A stretch of 64,000 bases of DNA. Origin: Enterobacter asburiae. Its GTDB lineage: Bacteria; Pseudomonadota; Gammaproteobacteria; Enterobacterales; Enterobacteriaceae. Where the stretch lies: NCBI GenBank assembly GCA_011754535.1, contig JAAQVN010000001.1, forward strand, positions 4,774,001 to 4,838,000, in the 5' to 3' direction. Numbering within the stretch: the stretch's first letter is position 1; every line of letters starts with the position of its first letter. The position numbers were made by a program, and so were the translations under genes. Positions 18,244 through 31,787 of the stretch are shown here, one piece after another. The notes under the pieces are model-generated. The model saw only the letters and a list, made by a program, of their open reading frames with translations, had not been told where the DNA came from and ran no database searches.

Positions 18244-21036
18244 TTAGTGAGCCTGATCCCAGTTTTCACCACTTCCCACTTCCACCAGCAACGGCACGTC
18301 TAGCGTCATGCTGCTTTCCATGAGTTCGTGGATCTTTTTCGACACAGTATCGAGATCGTCTTTGTGGACTTCAAACACCAGTTCATCGTGTACCTGCATG
18401 ATCATTTTCACGCGCGGCTTCTCTTTCTCCAGCCAGGCATCCACGGCAATCATGGCGCGCTTGATGATGTCCGCTGCGGTTCCCTGCATCGGGGCGTTGA
18501 TCGCCGCACGTTCTGCGCCAGCGCGGCGGGCCGCGTTGCTGGATTTGATGTCCGGGAGATAGAGACGACGGCCATCCAGGGTTTCAACGTAACCTTTCTC
18601 TTTCGCCTGCGCGCGGGTACGTTCCATATATTCCAGCACGCCCGGGTAGCGTTCGAAGTAGAGATCCATATACTTCTGCGACTCTTTACGCGGAATGTTG
18701 AGCTGGCGAGAAAGACCAAACGCGCTCATGCCGTAGATCAAACCGAAGTTGATTGCTTTTGCACTGCGGCGCTGTTCGTTGGTCACGCTCTCCAGCGGCA
18801 AACCAAAGACCTCCGCCGCGGTCGCACGGTGGATGTCTTTCCCTTCCGCAAATGCCGTCAGCAGACCTTTGTCACGGGACAGGTGCGCCATAATGCGCAG
18901 TTCGATTTGCGAGTAGTCAGCCGAGACAATCAGGTAATCCTCCGGGGCGATGAAAGCCTGACGAATGCGGCGCCCTTCTTCATTACGCACCGGGATGTTC
19001 TGCAGGTTAGGATCGGTTGACGAGAGGCGTCCCGTGGCCGCGACAGCCTGATGATACGACGTGTGCACGCGACCCGTTTTCGGGTTGATCATCAGCGGAA
19101 GTTTATCCGTGTAGGTAGACTTAAGCTTCGCGAGACCACGGTACTCCAGAATCACTTTTGGCAGCGGGTAGTCCAGCGCCAGCTCTTCCAGCACCTCTTC
19201 TGAGGTTGACGGTGCGCCGCCAGGGGTTTTCTTCAGCGGCTTGATGCCCTGCTTTTCAAACAGGATGGTTTGCAGCTGCTTCGGTGAAGAAAGGTTAAAC
19301 GGCTCGCCTGCAAGATCGTGCGCTTTCTGCTCAAGCTCGGTCAGACGCTGCGCCAGCTCCCCGGAGTGGTTATGCAGCACCGTTGGGTCGATTTTCACGC
19401 CGTTACGTTCAATCCGTGACAGCACGGGCACCAGCGGCATCTCGATATGCTGGAACACGTTCAGCGGACCTTCATGCTTCTGCAGTTTTGGCCACATCTT
19501 CAGGTGCAGCTGCAGCGTGACGTCGGCGTCTTCCGCCGCGTAGCGCCCTGCTTCTTCAAGAGCGATCTGGTTAAATGTGAGCTGATTTTTCCCTTTACCG
19601 GCAATCTCTTCAAAGGTGATGGTTTTGTGCTTGAGCCAGCGGTCAGATAAGGAATCCATATCATGACGACCCGCGACGCTGTCCAGAATGTAAGATTCGA
19701 GCATAGTGTCGAAGGCAATCCCGCGCAGTTCAATGCCGTAGTTCTGCAGAATACCGCGGTCGTACTTGAGGTTTTGCCCGACCTTGAGCGCCTTTTCATC
19801 TTCCAGAATCGGCTTCAGCAGCTCAAGCACGCGCTCGCGGGAGATCTGCTCCGGCGCATCCAGGTAGTCGTGCGCCACAGGAACGTAGGCGGCAATACCC
19901 GGCTCTGTCGCGAAGGACAATCCCACCATATTGGCTGAGATGTTGTCGAGGCTGTCAGTCTCGGTGTCAAAGGCAAAGACCGGCGCTTTTTTCAGTTTCT
20001 CGATCCAGGCGATCAGCTGTGACTCTTCCAGAACGGTTTCGTAGTTGTCGAAGGAAAGCGCTGCGGCTTCTTCTTCCGCCTGCTCTTCGGCATCAACGAC
20101 AATCGTCTCCTTCGGCTTCGCAGCTGGTTTGGCCCCTTTTGCCTGCAGCCATTTACCGGCTTCCACGTCAGTGATCCAGCGCTTGAATTCGTATTTCTTA
20201 AACAGGCTCAGCAGGTCGTCAGCGGAAGGCTGTTGCACTTCCAGCTGCTCACAGCCCAGCTCCAGTTCCACATCGGTTTTAATCGTTGCCAGCTTATAGG
20301 AGAGATAAGCCACCTCTTTGTTCTCTTCCAGCTTCCCGGCCATGGTTTTTGCGCCACGGAAGGAAAGGCTGGCGATTTTGTCTGATTCCGCGTAAAGCGC
20401 GTCCAGACCACCCAGCCCCTGGAGCAGCGCCTGCGCGGTTTTTTCACCGACGCCGGGGACGCCAGGGATGTTATCCGAGGAGTCACCCATCAACGCGAGG
20501 AAGTCGATAATGAGCTCTGGCGGCACGCCATACTTAGTGACCACTTCTTCCGGCCCCAGAATGGTGTTGGTCATGGTGTTTATCAGGGTGATACCTGGCG
20601 TCACCAGCTGGGCCATATCTTTATCGCCGGTGCTGATCAGTACCGGACGGCCCATTTTTTCCGCTTCACGCGCCAGCGTACCGATGACGTCGTCGGCTTC
20701 CACGCCAGAGACGGCCAGCAGCGGCAGGCCCATTGCTTTCACCATGGCGTGCAGCGGCTCAATCTGCGCACGCAGATCGTCAGGCATTGGCGGACGATGG
20801 GATTTGTAATGCTCAAACAGCTCATCGCGGAAGGTTTTACCTTTCGCATCAAAAACGACAGCCGCATGGGTGGGCTGATACTGAAGGATCAGGCTGCGCA
20901 GCATGTTCAGAACGCCGTACATTGCGCCGGTAGGTTCCCCTGCGCTATTGGTCAGAGGAGGAAACGCATGGTACGCCCGATACAGGTAAGAAGAGCCGTC
21001 GACGAGAATAAGTGGGTTTTCTGGGATCTGAACCAT
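18244..21036 (-). CDS. polA: DNA polymerase I
   Basis: A 930-residue enzyme with all three activities. The N-terminal 5' nuclease domain (about 1-325) carries [13 protein letters not shown] and [10 protein letters not shown]. The 3'-5' exonuclease domain (about 326-520) carries [11 protein letters not shown]. The polymerase domain carries motif A DYSQIELR, motif [15 protein letters not shown] and motif C VHDELVFE. It processes Okazaki fragments and fills repair gaps. The start at 21036 ([14 protein letters not shown]) matches the E. coli start, and the frame extends 14 codons upstream without support. A consensus DnaA box lies about 125 bases before the start. Confidence 0.98.
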   Translation of the reverse strand: MVQIPENPLILVDGSSYLYRAYHAFPPLTNSAGEPTGAMYGVLNMLRSLILQYQPTHAAVVFDAKGKTFRDELFEHYKSHRPPMPDDLRAQIEPLHAMVKAMGLPLLAVSGVEADDVIGTLAREAEKMGRPVLISTGDKDMAQLVTPGITLINTMTNTILGPEEVVTKYGVPPELIIDFLALMGDSSDNIPGVPGVGEKTAQALLQGLGGLDALYAESDKIASLSFRGAKTMAGKLEENKEVAYLSYKLATIKTDVELELGCEQLEVQQPSADDLLSLFKKYEFKRWITDVEAGKWLQAKGAKPAAKPKETIVVDAEEQAEEEAAALSFDNYETVLEESQLIAWIEKLKKAPVFAFDTETDSLDNISANMVGLSFATEPGIAAYVPVAHDYLDAPEQISRERVLELLKPILEDEKALKVGQNLKYDRGILQNYGIELRGIAFDTMLESYILDSVAGRHDMDSLSDRWLKHKTITFEEIAGKGKNQLTFNQIALEEAGRYAAEDADVTLQLHLKMWPKLQKHEGPLNVFQHIEMPLVPVLSRIERNGVKIDPTVLHNHSGELAQRLTELEQKAHDLAGEPFNLSSPKQLQTILFEKQGIKPLKKTPGGAPSTSEEVLEELALDYPLPKVILEYRGLAKLKSTYTDKLPLMINPKTGRVHTSYHQAVAATGRLSSTDPNLQNIPVRNEEGRRIRQAFIAPEDYLIVSADYSQIELRIMAHLSRDKGLLTAFAEGKDIHRATAAEVFGLPLESVTNEQRRSAKAINFGLIYGMSAFGLSRQLNIPRKESQKYMDLYFERYPGVLEYMERTRAQAKEKGYVETLDGRRLYLPDIKSSNAARRAGAERAAINAPMQGTAADIIKRAMIAVDAWLEKEKPRVKMIMQVHDELVFEVHKDDLDTVSKKIHELMESSMTLDVPLLVEVGSGENWDQAH

Positions 21037-21476
21037 AATGTCCGTGCCTTTAATCAATTTATGCGTAAAGGATGCCACAGAAGGATGAAAACATCAGTTA
21101 TTCAGGTTCGATACAGGAAAAGATTTTGCGATCGTGAGGATCGCTCGCAAAACTCAAACTGTGGATAAGTTTGTGAATATTTTCACTTCAAATGAAAAAC
21201 AGGTGCTAAATGCAGGTATTCGTTGAGAATAAATCATTACATATCAGTTTGTTAAACACTAACACTGTATGATAATAGCCTGATGATGACAATTTAGTCT
21301 ATGTGGATATAAGTCCTGAATAGCGCACAGTATTAGAGAAATCTTCTGCGTCAGGGGAAAAGCCGTCAATTGAAGACATGAAAGCGCCATTATTTTGTCA
21401 TTTTTCTGATAAAATCAGCGCCCAGCGCCGAATTATCGGCCGCTTCACTACAGCTAACCACCTGAAAAAGCTCATC
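21037..21476. other. Intergenic region between divergent polA and yihG
   Basis: No convincing gene is seen here. It holds a consensus DnaA box TGTGGATAA at 21160-21168. A nested palindrome lies at 21124-21153 (TTTTGCGA / TCGCAAAA outside, GCGATC / GATCGC inside). An A/T-rich stretch presumably carries both promoters. A yihG-frame extension to ATG 21378 exists but is not supported by similarity. Confidence 0.6.
21160..21168 (-). promoter_or_regulatory. Consensus DnaA box upstream of polA
   Basis: TGTGGATAA on the plus strand is TTATCCACA on the minus strand, the strong DnaA consensus. DnaA has been reported to affect polA expression in E. coli, so the site is plausibly functional. Confidence 0.6.
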
Positions 21477-22385
21477 ATGTCGAAATTGCTCGCTGCAATA
21501 ACATTACCGCTAAGCATCATTTTAACTATTCTGGTGACGATTGCCTGTTCTGTGCCGATCATTATCGCCGGGATCGTTAAACTGCTGCTGCCTGTGCCTG
21601 CGGTGTGGCGATCCGTCTCTGCGTTTTGTAATTTCATGATGTATTGCTGGTGTGAAGGACTGGCGATCCTGCTGTGCCTGAACCCGCATCTGAAGTGGGA
21701 TATCGAAGGGCTGGAGAGCCTGAACAAAAAGAACTGGTACCTGCTGATTTGCAATCACCACAGCTGGGCAGACATCGTGGTGTTATGCGTGCTTTTCCGC
21801 AAACATATCCCGATGAACAAATACTTCCTGAAGCAGCAGCTCGCCTGGGTGCCTTTTATCGGGCTGGCCTGCTGGGCCCTCGATATGCCGTTTATGAAAC
21901 GCTATTCGCGCAGCTATTTGATTCGTCATCCGGAGCGTCGCGGTAAGGATGTGGAGACCACGCGCCGTTCCTGTGAAAAGTTTCGCGCGCATCCAACAAC
22001 CATCGTGAACTTTGTTGAAGGCTCCCGGTTTACGGAAGAGAAGCGTCAACAAACTCGCTCTCCTTATCGGCATTTGCTCCCGCCAAAGGCGGCGGGTATT
22101 GCGATGGCGCTTAACGTGCTGGGTGCACAGTTCGATAAACTTCTGAACGTTACGCTCTGCTATCCGGAAAATGACAGGACGCCGTTCTTCGATATGCTCA
22201 GCGGCAAGCTGACGCGCATTGTTGTTCGGGTGAATTTAGTGCCGATCGATGTCGAGCTACACGGTGACTACGTTAACGATAAGAATTTCAAACGTGGTTT
22301 CCAGCAGTGGCTTAATACGCTCTGGAAAGAGAAAGACCAACAGATAGACAGCATTAAATCCTCATACAAAAACGCCGGTCAGTGA
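21477..22385 (+). CDS. yihG: YihG, probable lysophospholipid/acyl-glycerophosphate acyltransferase
   Basis: A membrane acyltransferase of about 302 residues in the PlsC/LPLAT superfamily. Hydrophobic segments lie in the first 70 residues ([17 protein letters not shown]). The catalytic HX4D motif is in [10 protein letters not shown], and the second motif is FVEGSRFT. The family transfers acyl chains to glycerophospholipids at the inner membrane; the exact substrate is not certain. In E. coli the protein begins MANLLNKFIM, but here the matching codon is ACA ([10 protein letters not shown]), so I start at ATG 21477. An ATG at 21378 would add 33 residues without similarity. It ends inside a hairpin shared with dsbA. 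Confidence 0.88.
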   Translation: MSKLLAAITLPLSIILTILVTIACSVPIIIAGIVKLLLPVPAVWRSVSAFCNFMMYCWCEGLAILLCLNPHLKWDIEGLESLNKKNWYLLICNHHSWADIVVLCVLFRKHIPMNKYFLKQQLAWVPFIGLACWALDMPFMKRYSRSYLIRHPERRGKDVETTRRSCEKFRAHPTTIVNFVEGSRFTEEKRQQTRSPYRHLLPPKAAGIAMALNVLGAQFDKLLNVTLCYPENDRTPFFDMLSGKLTRIVVRVNLVPIDVELHGDYVNDKNFKRGFQQWLNTLWKEKDQQIDSIKSSYKNAGQ

Positions 22386-22395
22386 CCGGCGTTTT
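22369..22395. terminator. Bidirectional terminator overlapping the yihG stop codon
   Basis: AAAACGCCGGTCA and TGACCGGCGTTTT are perfect 13-base inverted copies with a single central base, A-rich on one side and T-rich on the other. They lie across the TGA of yihG and before the dsbA stop, so the hairpin can serve both convergent genes. Confidence 0.85.
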
Positions 22396-22408
22396 CATAT
22401 CAACGAAA

Positions 22409-23032
22409 TTACTTCTTCTCAACCAGGTATTTCACGGTATCGGCATACTGCTGTACAAAGATATCCATGCTGCTGGTGTCCATGCCCTGCATGTTCAGCT
22501 GATATTTGCCGTTAACAAACATCGCCGGAACGCCCTGAAGCTGCAGGTCCGCGGCCGCTTTTTCCTGCTGAGCCACCAGAGATTTCACCACAAAGCTGTT
22601 CCACGCGGCGTCGTACTCTTCACCTTTCACGCCGGCATCAACGAACACTTTACGGATATCCGCAGTGGTCTGAACGGTCTGAGTTTTCTGTACGGCTTCG
22701 AACATTGGAGCAGTGATTTTATCTTCCACGCCCAGCGCCATCGCAACCGCCCACGCCTGAGTCAGGTCTTTACCCAACGGGCCCAGGAACTCAACGTGGT
22801 ACTTGGTCATTTTGGTGCCTTCCGGCAGCTTTTTCTTCACGTTGTCAGAAACATGCAGCACCTCTTCGAATTGATAGCAGTGCGGGCAGTAGAACGAGAA
22901 GAATTCCAGAACCTGTGGCTCGCCAGCTACCGGCTTTTCCAGCGTGATGAACTGTTTACCGTCGGTAAACTGCGCAGCAGAAGCGCTAAATGCCAGAATC
23001 ATACCTGCCAGCGCCAGCCAAATTTTTTTCAT
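22409..23032 (-). CDS. dsbA: Periplasmic thiol:disulfide oxidoreductase DsbA
   Basis: A 207-residue precursor. Residues 1-19 are a signal peptide ([19 protein letters not shown]). The thioredoxin-like fold carries the CPHC active site at 49-52 and the cis-proline loop GVPAMFVNG. DsbA introduces disulfides into exported proteins and is reoxidised by DsbB. The start at 23032 gives the standard signal peptide; the upstream in-frame codons to 23059 would spoil it. It lies 27 bases after srkA on the same strand, the arrangement known as rdoA-dsbA, which in E. coli is induced by envelope stress through CpxR. I did not locate a Cpx box. Confidence 0.98.
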   Translation of the reverse strand: MKKIWLALAGMILAFSASAAQFTDGKQFITLEKPVAGEPQVLEFFSFYCPHCYQFEEVLHVSDNVKKKLPEGTKMTKYHVEFLGPLGKDLTQAWAVAMALGVEDKITAPMFEAVQKTQTVQTTADIRKVFVDAGVKGEEYDAAWNSFVVKSLVAQQEKAAADLQLQGVPAMFVNGKYQLNMQGMDTSSMDIFVQQYADTVKYLVEKK

Positions 23033-23059
23033 GATTAACTCTCTCCTGGGTGTGTCCAA

Positions 23060-24046
23060 TTAATACATCGGCGTTAATTGCAGAGGGGGTTCCTGAAGAA
23101 CCTTAACCTGCTGAGTGAATGTAGATATCTGGCTGCGCCAGTAATCTTCTCCGGTAAGCCACGGGAAATTACGGGGAAATGCGGGATCGTCCCAACGCCT
23201 GATTAACCATGCGAGATAATAAACAAAACGCATAGAACGTAAAGGCTCAATCAGGGCAATTTCGTCTGAATTAAACGGGCTAAATTCTTCATAGGCTTCA
23301 ATAATCGTTTCAAGCTGCATGCGCTGCTCGGCTTTGTCGCCATTGAGCAGCATCCACAGATCCTGAACCGCTGGTCCCATGCGCGCATCGTCGAGATCGA
23401 CAAACAGCGGGCCATCGCGCCAGAGGATATTTCCGGCGTGACAATCGCCATGCAGGCGCAGAACGGAAATATCATCACGCCAGCAGGCTTTCACCGCAGC
23501 AATAAGCTTATCGGTGGCGTTGAGGAAATTATCCTTTAGCGCAGTGGGGATCAGCGCAGACGTTTCAAATACCTGACGTGGTTCGGTGAGATATTCCTGA
23601 ACTCCGAGCGTTGGTCGGGCAGTGAACGCTGTTTTACGTCCCGTCTGATGAATGCGTCCCAGATAGCGAGCAACCCACTCCATCTGATCGATATTATCCG
23701 CTTCAAACTGGCGGCCACCCAGACTGGGGAATACGGCGTAGTAAAACCCTTCATGCGTGTGCAGCGTTTGGTTATTGAACTTTATCGGCGCGGCAACAGG
23801 GACGTCATCACCCAGCAGATCGTGAGCAAATTGGTGCTCTTCCTGAATTTGCTGTGCAGACCAACGTTCAGGGCGATAGAACTTTACGACGAAGCGCTGA
23901 CGATCCTCGTCCTGAAATTGATAGACGCGGTTTTCGTAGCTATTTAACGGGGTTAGCCCTGAATCCACATGAATACCCTGTTCAAACAGGGCATCCATAA
24001 TGGTATCCGGGTGTAGTGTCTGGAAAGTAAAAGCCTGGTCGTTCAT
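23060..24046 (-). CDS. srkA: Stress response kinase A (YihE/RdoA)
   Basis: A 328-residue Ser/Thr kinase of the aminoglycoside phosphotransferase/choline kinase fold. The catalytic loop is HGDCHAGNILW with Asp201 and Asn206. The metal-binding acidic motif FVDLDD lies at 216-220, and an N-lobe lysine is in RFVVKFYRPE. In E. coli it counters MazF-linked programmed death and supports long-term survival. It is transcribed ahead of dsbA and belongs to the Cpx-responsive unit there. Length and motifs are complete. Confidence 0.96.
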   Translation of the reverse strand: MNDQAFTFQTLHPDTIMDALFEQGIHVDSGLTPLNSYENRVYQFQDEDRQRFVVKFYRPERWSAQQIQEEHQFAHDLLGDDVPVAAPIKFNNQTLHTHEGFYYAVFPSLGGRQFEADNIDQMEWVARYLGRIHQTGRKTAFTARPTLGVQEYLTEPRQVFETSALIPTALKDNFLNATDKLIAAVKACWRDDISVLRLHGDCHAGNILWRDGPLFVDLDDARMGPAVQDLWMLLNGDKAEQRMQLETIIEAYEEFSPFNSDEIALIEPLRSMRFVYYLAWLIRRWDDPAFPRNFPWLTGEDYWRSQISTFTQQVKVLQEPPLQLTPMY

Positions 24047-24121
24047 CCGATCATCCGGAAATTATACGAATGATTCAGGATATCATCTTGTGGCGATTTC
24101 GGTGGCTCCGCTTACAAGCTT

Positions 24122-24391
24122 TTACTCTTTAATTACGCCTCGGGCGCGCAGCAGCGCAGTTTTAAAATCTTCCTCATAATCCTTCTGAATACCAGGAATA
24201 ACAGCATCTTTGGCCGAGTCGCGCATTTTGAGGTGGTAGATCAGGATGTCGTCAGAAAGGTCTGCCAGATCGCCGTCAAAACCTGACTCTTTCGCCAGTT
24301 TTTGTAAGAATTGCATCAGATTCAGCTCTGGCTCTTTTTGCCAGGCTGGCTGGAGGAGTTCAATGACTTCATTCAGACGTTTACATTTCAT
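24122..24391 (-). CDS. yihD: YihD, DUF1040 family protein
   Basis: An 89-residue, probably cytoplasmic, alpha-helical protein nearly identical to E. coli YihD ([18 protein letters not shown] at the start, [10 protein letters not shown] at the end). The function is not known, and no motif points to a reaction. It lies between srkA (same strand) and divergent mobA. An AGGAGC ribosome-binding site precedes the ATG. In E. coli expression is linked to the Rcs/biofilm-related stress network only loosely, so I assign no role. Confidence 0.94.
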   Translation of the reverse strand: MKCKRLNEVIELLQPAWQKEPELNLMQFLQKLAKESGFDGDLADLSDDILIYHLKMRDSAKDAVIPGIQKDYEEDFKTALLRARGVIKE

Positions 24392-24459
24392 GGTGGTGCT
24401 CCTTTCATTTAGAGTGACACGTTAGCAGGGTCAATCCCACAATAAAAGAGGCGATATTA

Positions 24460-25044
24460 GTGAATGAGAGCCAGAAAATCATCGGTGTCGTTCTGGCCGG
24501 TGGCAGAGCGACGCGAATGGGCGGAGAAGATAAGGGGTTACAGCGCCTGAATGGCAAGCCCTTATGGCAGCACGTCGCTGATACGCTTGTCAATCAGGTA
24601 TCGGCCATGGCGCTCAGCGCTAATCGCCATATTGATATTTACCAACGCAGCGGGTTTCCCGTTTATCAGGATAATCTCGCAGATTATCCGGGACCACTGG
24701 CCGGCATGCTTTCGGTGATGCAGCAGTCGCAGGGCGAGTGGTTTCTCTTTTGTTCGTGTGATACGCCATTTATACCCACTTGCCTGGTAGAGCGAATGGT
24801 GCAACAGCGAGGTGAATCGCCCGTGGTTTGGGTGCATGACGGCGAGCGCGACCATCCAACTATCGCGCTCGTTAACAGATCGTTGATTCCGGACATGAGC
24901 GGCTATCTGGCTGCCGGTGAACGAAGAGTTATGGTGTTTATGCGCAAGGTTGGCGGACATGCTGTTGATTTTAGCGACATGAAAACATGCTTCGTGAATG
25001 TGAACACGACAGGAGATTTACAGGCCATGCAGGAGAAGAGATGA
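24460..25044 (+). CDS. mobA: Molybdenum cofactor guanylyltransferase
   Basis: A 194-residue nucleotidyltransferase that joins GMP to molybdopterin to make the guanine dinucleotide form of the cofactor used by formate dehydrogenases, nitrate reductases and DMSO reductase. The nucleotide-binding loop [15 protein letters not shown] lies at 12-26, and the DTPF metal site is at about 105. The start is GTG at 24460 with AGAGG upstream. The N-terminal residues NESQK differ from E. coli, but the core aligns. Its stop overlaps the mobB start (ATGA). Confidence 0.96.
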   Translation: MNESQKIIGVVLAGGRATRMGGEDKGLQRLNGKPLWQHVADTLVNQVSAMALSANRHIDIYQRSGFPVYQDNLADYPGPLAGMLSVMQQSQGEWFLFCSCDTPFIPTCLVERMVQQRGESPVVWVHDGERDHPTIALVNRSLIPDMSGYLAAGERRVMVFMRKVGGHAVDFSDMKTCFVNVNTTGDLQAMQEKR

Positions 25045-25544
25045 CACCTGTTTTAGCAATCTCCGCCTGGAGCGGTACGGGAAAAACTACGCTGCTGAAA
25101 AAACTGATACCCGCGCTGTGCGCCCGCGGCATCCGTCCAGGCTTGATTAAACACACGCACCATAATATGGATGTCGATAAGCCGGGTAAAGATAGCTATG
25201 AACTGCGTAAAGCGGGTGCGGCGCAAACGATGGTGGCAAGCAACCAGCGCTGGGCGTTGATGACAGAAACGCCGGATGAGGCACCGCTGGATCTTGCGTA
25301 TCTGGTCAGCCGGATGGATCATTCCACGCTGGATCTGGTGCTGGTTGAGGGATTTAAGCATGAGGCCGTACCTAAGATCCTGCTGTTCAGAAGCGATGCC
25401 GGGCATGATTTCAGCGAGTTAACGCTGGATGAGCATGTGATTGCAGTGGCCAGTGATATTGTATTGCCGCTTGAAGTTCCGTTACTGAATTTGAATGATG
25501 TGGATGGGATTGCAGAGTTTGTTGTGAAGTGGAGTGCGGTCTGA
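25041..25544 (+). CDS. mobB: Molybdopterin-guanine dinucleotide biosynthesis adaptor MobB
   Basis: A 167-residue P-loop GTPase (AWSGTGKTT at residues 9-17) that assists MobA and cofactor insertion. ATG 25041 overlaps the mobA stop by 4 bases and gives the expected [16 protein letters not shown] start. The 18-codon extension to 24987 runs inside mobA and is not real. Further motifs are [18 protein letters not shown] and LVEGFKHE. In E. coli this gene is the neighbour of the 5S end of rrnA, and here it likewise borders a 5S gene. Confidence 0.96.
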   Translation: MTPVLAISAWSGTGKTTLLKKLIPALCARGIRPGLIKHTHHNMDVDKPGKDSYELRKAGAAQTMVASNQRWALMTETPDEAPLDLAYLVSRMDHSTLDLVLVEGFKHEAVPKILLFRSDAGHDFSELTLDEHVIAVASDIVLPLEVPLLNLNDVDGIAEFVVKWSAV

Positions 25545-25548
25545 CTTG

Positions 25549-25581
25549 CCGGGTGGAGGCTTCGCCTTACCCGGCCTACGT
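25549..25581. repeat. REP palindromic element after mobB
   Basis: GCCGGGTGGAGGCTTCGCCT plus TACCCGGCCTACG is almost the same as the copy after yshB. It lies between mobB and the rRNA terminator. Confidence 0.85.
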
Positions 25582-25600
25582 TTGTTGTAGTTCATAAACG

Positions 25601-25628
25601 CAAAAAGGCCATCCTTGCGGATGGCCTC
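25601..25628 (-). terminator. rRNA operon terminator
   Basis: On the minus strand GGCCATCC pairs with GGATGGCC around a GCAA loop, followed by five T. It lies just past the 5S gene. Confidence 0.88.
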
Positions 25629-25640
25629 TTCACTTAATTG

Positions 25641-25760
25641 ATGCCTGGCAGTTCCCTACTCTCACATGGGGAGACCCCACACTACCATCGGCGCTACGGC
25701 GTTTCACTTCTGAGTTCGGCATGGGGTCAGGTGGGACCACCGCGCTAAAGCCGCCAGGCA
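25641..25760 (-). rRNA. rrf: 5S ribosomal RNA
   Basis: The minus strand gives a 120-base RNA starting TGCCTGGCGGC and ending GCCAGGCAT, whose ends pair. The interior (CCCCATGCCGAACTCAGAAG) is that of enterobacterial 5S. No tRNA gene follows it before mobB. The E. coli rrnC operon, in contrast, ends with tRNA-Asp and tRNA-Trp. Confidence 0.98.
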
Positions 25761-25830
25761 AATTCTGTTAATCTGTATCAGGCTGAATATTGATTGTTTG
25801 TCTCTTCCGCCAAAACACCTTCGGCGTTGT

Positions 25831-28734
<2,904 letters not shown>

Positions 28735-28840
28735 TCACAACCCGAAGATGTTTCTTTCGATTCATCATCAAATTGCGAAAATTTGAGAGACTCGGACACA
28801 CATTAACTGTGTGTCGTTTCAATTTTCAGCTTGATCCAGA

Positions 28841-28853
28841 TTTTTAAAGAGCA
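28841..28853 (-). promoter_or_regulatory. boxA antitermination site in the 16S-23S spacer
   Basis: The minus strand reads TGCTCTTTAAAAA, the boxA motif bound by NusB-NusE. It lies about 110 bases before the 23S gene, with A/T-rich processing-stem sequence around it. Confidence 0.75.
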
Positions 28854-28926
28854 AATATCTCAAACATGACTCGTAAGTCAGTTTTGAGATATGACGGCAG
28901 GTGACTTTCACTCACGAACCAGCAAG

Positions 28927-29002
28927 TGGCGTCCCCTAGGGGATTCGAACCCCTGTTACCGCCGTGAAAGGGCGGTGTCCTGGGCCTCTAGACGAAGGGG
29001 AC
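28927..29002 (-). tRNA. gltU: tRNA-Glu (anticodon UUC)
   Basis: The minus strand gives a 76-base tRNA beginning GTCCCCTTCGTCTAGAGG and ending GGGGACGCCA with encoded CCA. Acceptor stem, T arm (GGGGTTCGAATCCCC) and anticodon loop CTTTCAC are all intact, with the anticodon at 28966-28968 on the plus strand. It is the only tRNA in the 16S-23S spacer. In E. coli a spacer tRNA-Glu marks rrnB, C, E and G, while rrnA has Ile and Ala. Confidence 0.97.
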
Positions 29003-29087
29003 ACTGAAGTCTCAATCGCAAGACGCCTTGCTGCTTACTTTTCATCAGACAATCTGTGTGAGCACTGCAAAGGCAGGTTCTTTAAGG

Positions 29088-30627
<1,540 letters not shown>

Positions 30628-30758
30628 AAGTTTGATGCTCGTGAATTAAACTTCGTAATGAATTACGCATGTTCACTCAGAGACTTGGTATTCATTTTTC
30701 GTCTTGCGACGTTAAGAATCCATGTCACTTTGAGTGCCCACACAGATTGTCTGATAAA

Positions 30759-30771
30759 TTGTTAAAGAGCA
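30759..30771 (-). promoter_or_regulatory. boxA antitermination site in the rRNA leader
   Basis: The minus strand reads TGCTCTTTAACAA, the classical leader boxA. It lies about 130 bases before 16S and about 40 bases after the P2 promoter. Confidence 0.88.
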
Positions 30772-30806
30772 GTGCCGCTTCGTTTTCGCTGCGGCGCGGG
30801 GTGTGC

Positions 30807-30834
30807 ATATTACGCTTTCCCGCTTCAGAGTCAA
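30807..30834 (-). promoter_or_regulatory. rRNA promoter P2
   Basis: On the minus strand TTGACT (30834-30829) and TAATAT (30812-30807) are separated by 16 bases. This matches the P2 promoter of enterobacterial rrn operons. Confidence 0.85.
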
Positions 30835-30902
30835 GCGTTTGTTTTGCTTTTCTCTGCTGGCCCGGCGGCGTGTGTGCCGTTGTTCCGTGTCAGTGGAGGC
30901 GC

Positions 30903-30930
30903 ATTATAGGGAGTTATTCTTAAGTGACAA
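30903..30930 (-). promoter_or_regulatory. rRNA promoter P1 with UP element
   Basis: On the minus strand TTGTCA (30930-30925) and TATAAT (30908-30903) are 16 bases apart, the hallmark of growth-rate-controlled rrn P1. A GCGCC discriminator follows. Directly upstream lies an A/T-rich UP-like stretch (30931-30955). Confidence 0.93.
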
Positions 30931-31079
30931 GAGGAAACTTAAAAAAAGTTTCTGTCCGCGTTTTTTTTCACCAATAGCGGTGAAATCAAGCTACAAATTG
31001 TTCTATTTGATGTATCTGCAACCACAATCACATTCGAGGTGGCATAATTATCAGCATGAAACATTAAGGAATAAAAGCG

Positions 31080-31787
31080 ATGCCATTAAGCGCACAACAG
31101 CTGGCCGCCCAAAAAAATCTGTCCTATGTGCTGGCAGAAAAGCTGGCGCAGCGGATTTTAGCGGGTAAATATGCCCCGGGCAGCATCTTGCCGGGTGAAA
31201 TGGAGCTGGGTGAGCAGTTCGGGGTGAGCCGTACTGCCGTTCGCGAAGCGGTGAAAACGCTGACGGCAAAAGGCATGGTGCTTCCACGCCCTCGTATTGG
31301 CACGCGCGTGATGCCACAGAGTAACTGGAATTTTCTCGATCAGGAGCTGCTCTCCTGGTGGATGACTGAAGATAACTTTAATCAGGTTGTCGATCACTTT
31401 CTGGTGATGCGCAGCAGTCTGGAACCCCAGGCATGTCTGCTTGCCGCCTCGCTCGGAACGGCAGAGCAGAAAGCGCAGCTTAACGCACTGATGGAAGAGA
31501 TGGTGTTCCTGAAAAAACACTTCAACCGGGAACGCTGGGTTGAGGTCGATATGGCCTGGCATGAACACATCTATATGATGAGCGCCAATCCGTTCCTGAC
31601 CTCCTTTGCCTCGTTATTCCATTCGGTGTACCACACCTACTTTACCTCTATTACACAAGACGAAGTGGTAAAGCTGGATTTGCATCAGGCGATAGTGGAT
31701 GCCATTCAGGAGAGCGACGGGCAGCGAGCCCTGACTGCATGCCAGGCATTGCTGACCGCGCCAACCCACCAGCAGGTAAATAAATGA
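31080..31787 (+). CDS. yieP: GntR/FadR-family transcriptional regulator YieP
   Basis: A 235-residue regulator. The N-terminal winged helix of the GntR type occupies residues about 14-80 ([24 protein letters not shown]). The C-terminal all-alpha FCD ligand domain follows, with conserved metal-ligand-type histidines ([24 protein letters not shown]). The ligand is not known. In E. coli YieP is associated with metabolite export and stress regulation. Its stop overlaps the hsrA start by 4 bases, so it probably controls and is co-expressed with that transporter. In E. coli it flanks the 16S end of rrnC. Confidence 0.94.
   Translation: MPLSAQQLAAQKNLSYVLAEKLAQRILAGKYAPGSILPGEMELGEQFGVSRTAVREAVKTLTAKGMVLPRPRIGTRVMPQSNWNFLDQELLSWWMTEDNFNQVVDHFLVMRSSLEPQACLLAASLGTAEQKAQLNALMEEMVFLKKHFNRERWVEVDMAWHEHIYMMSANPFLTSFASLFHSVYHTYFTSITQDEVVKLDLHQAIVDAIQESDGQRALTACQALLTAPTHQQVNK

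Noticed and set aside
30669..31168. Short plus-strand frames over the rRNA leader and promoters
   Set aside because: They overlap P1, P2 and boxA of the rrn operon and the start of yieP, and show no protein features.
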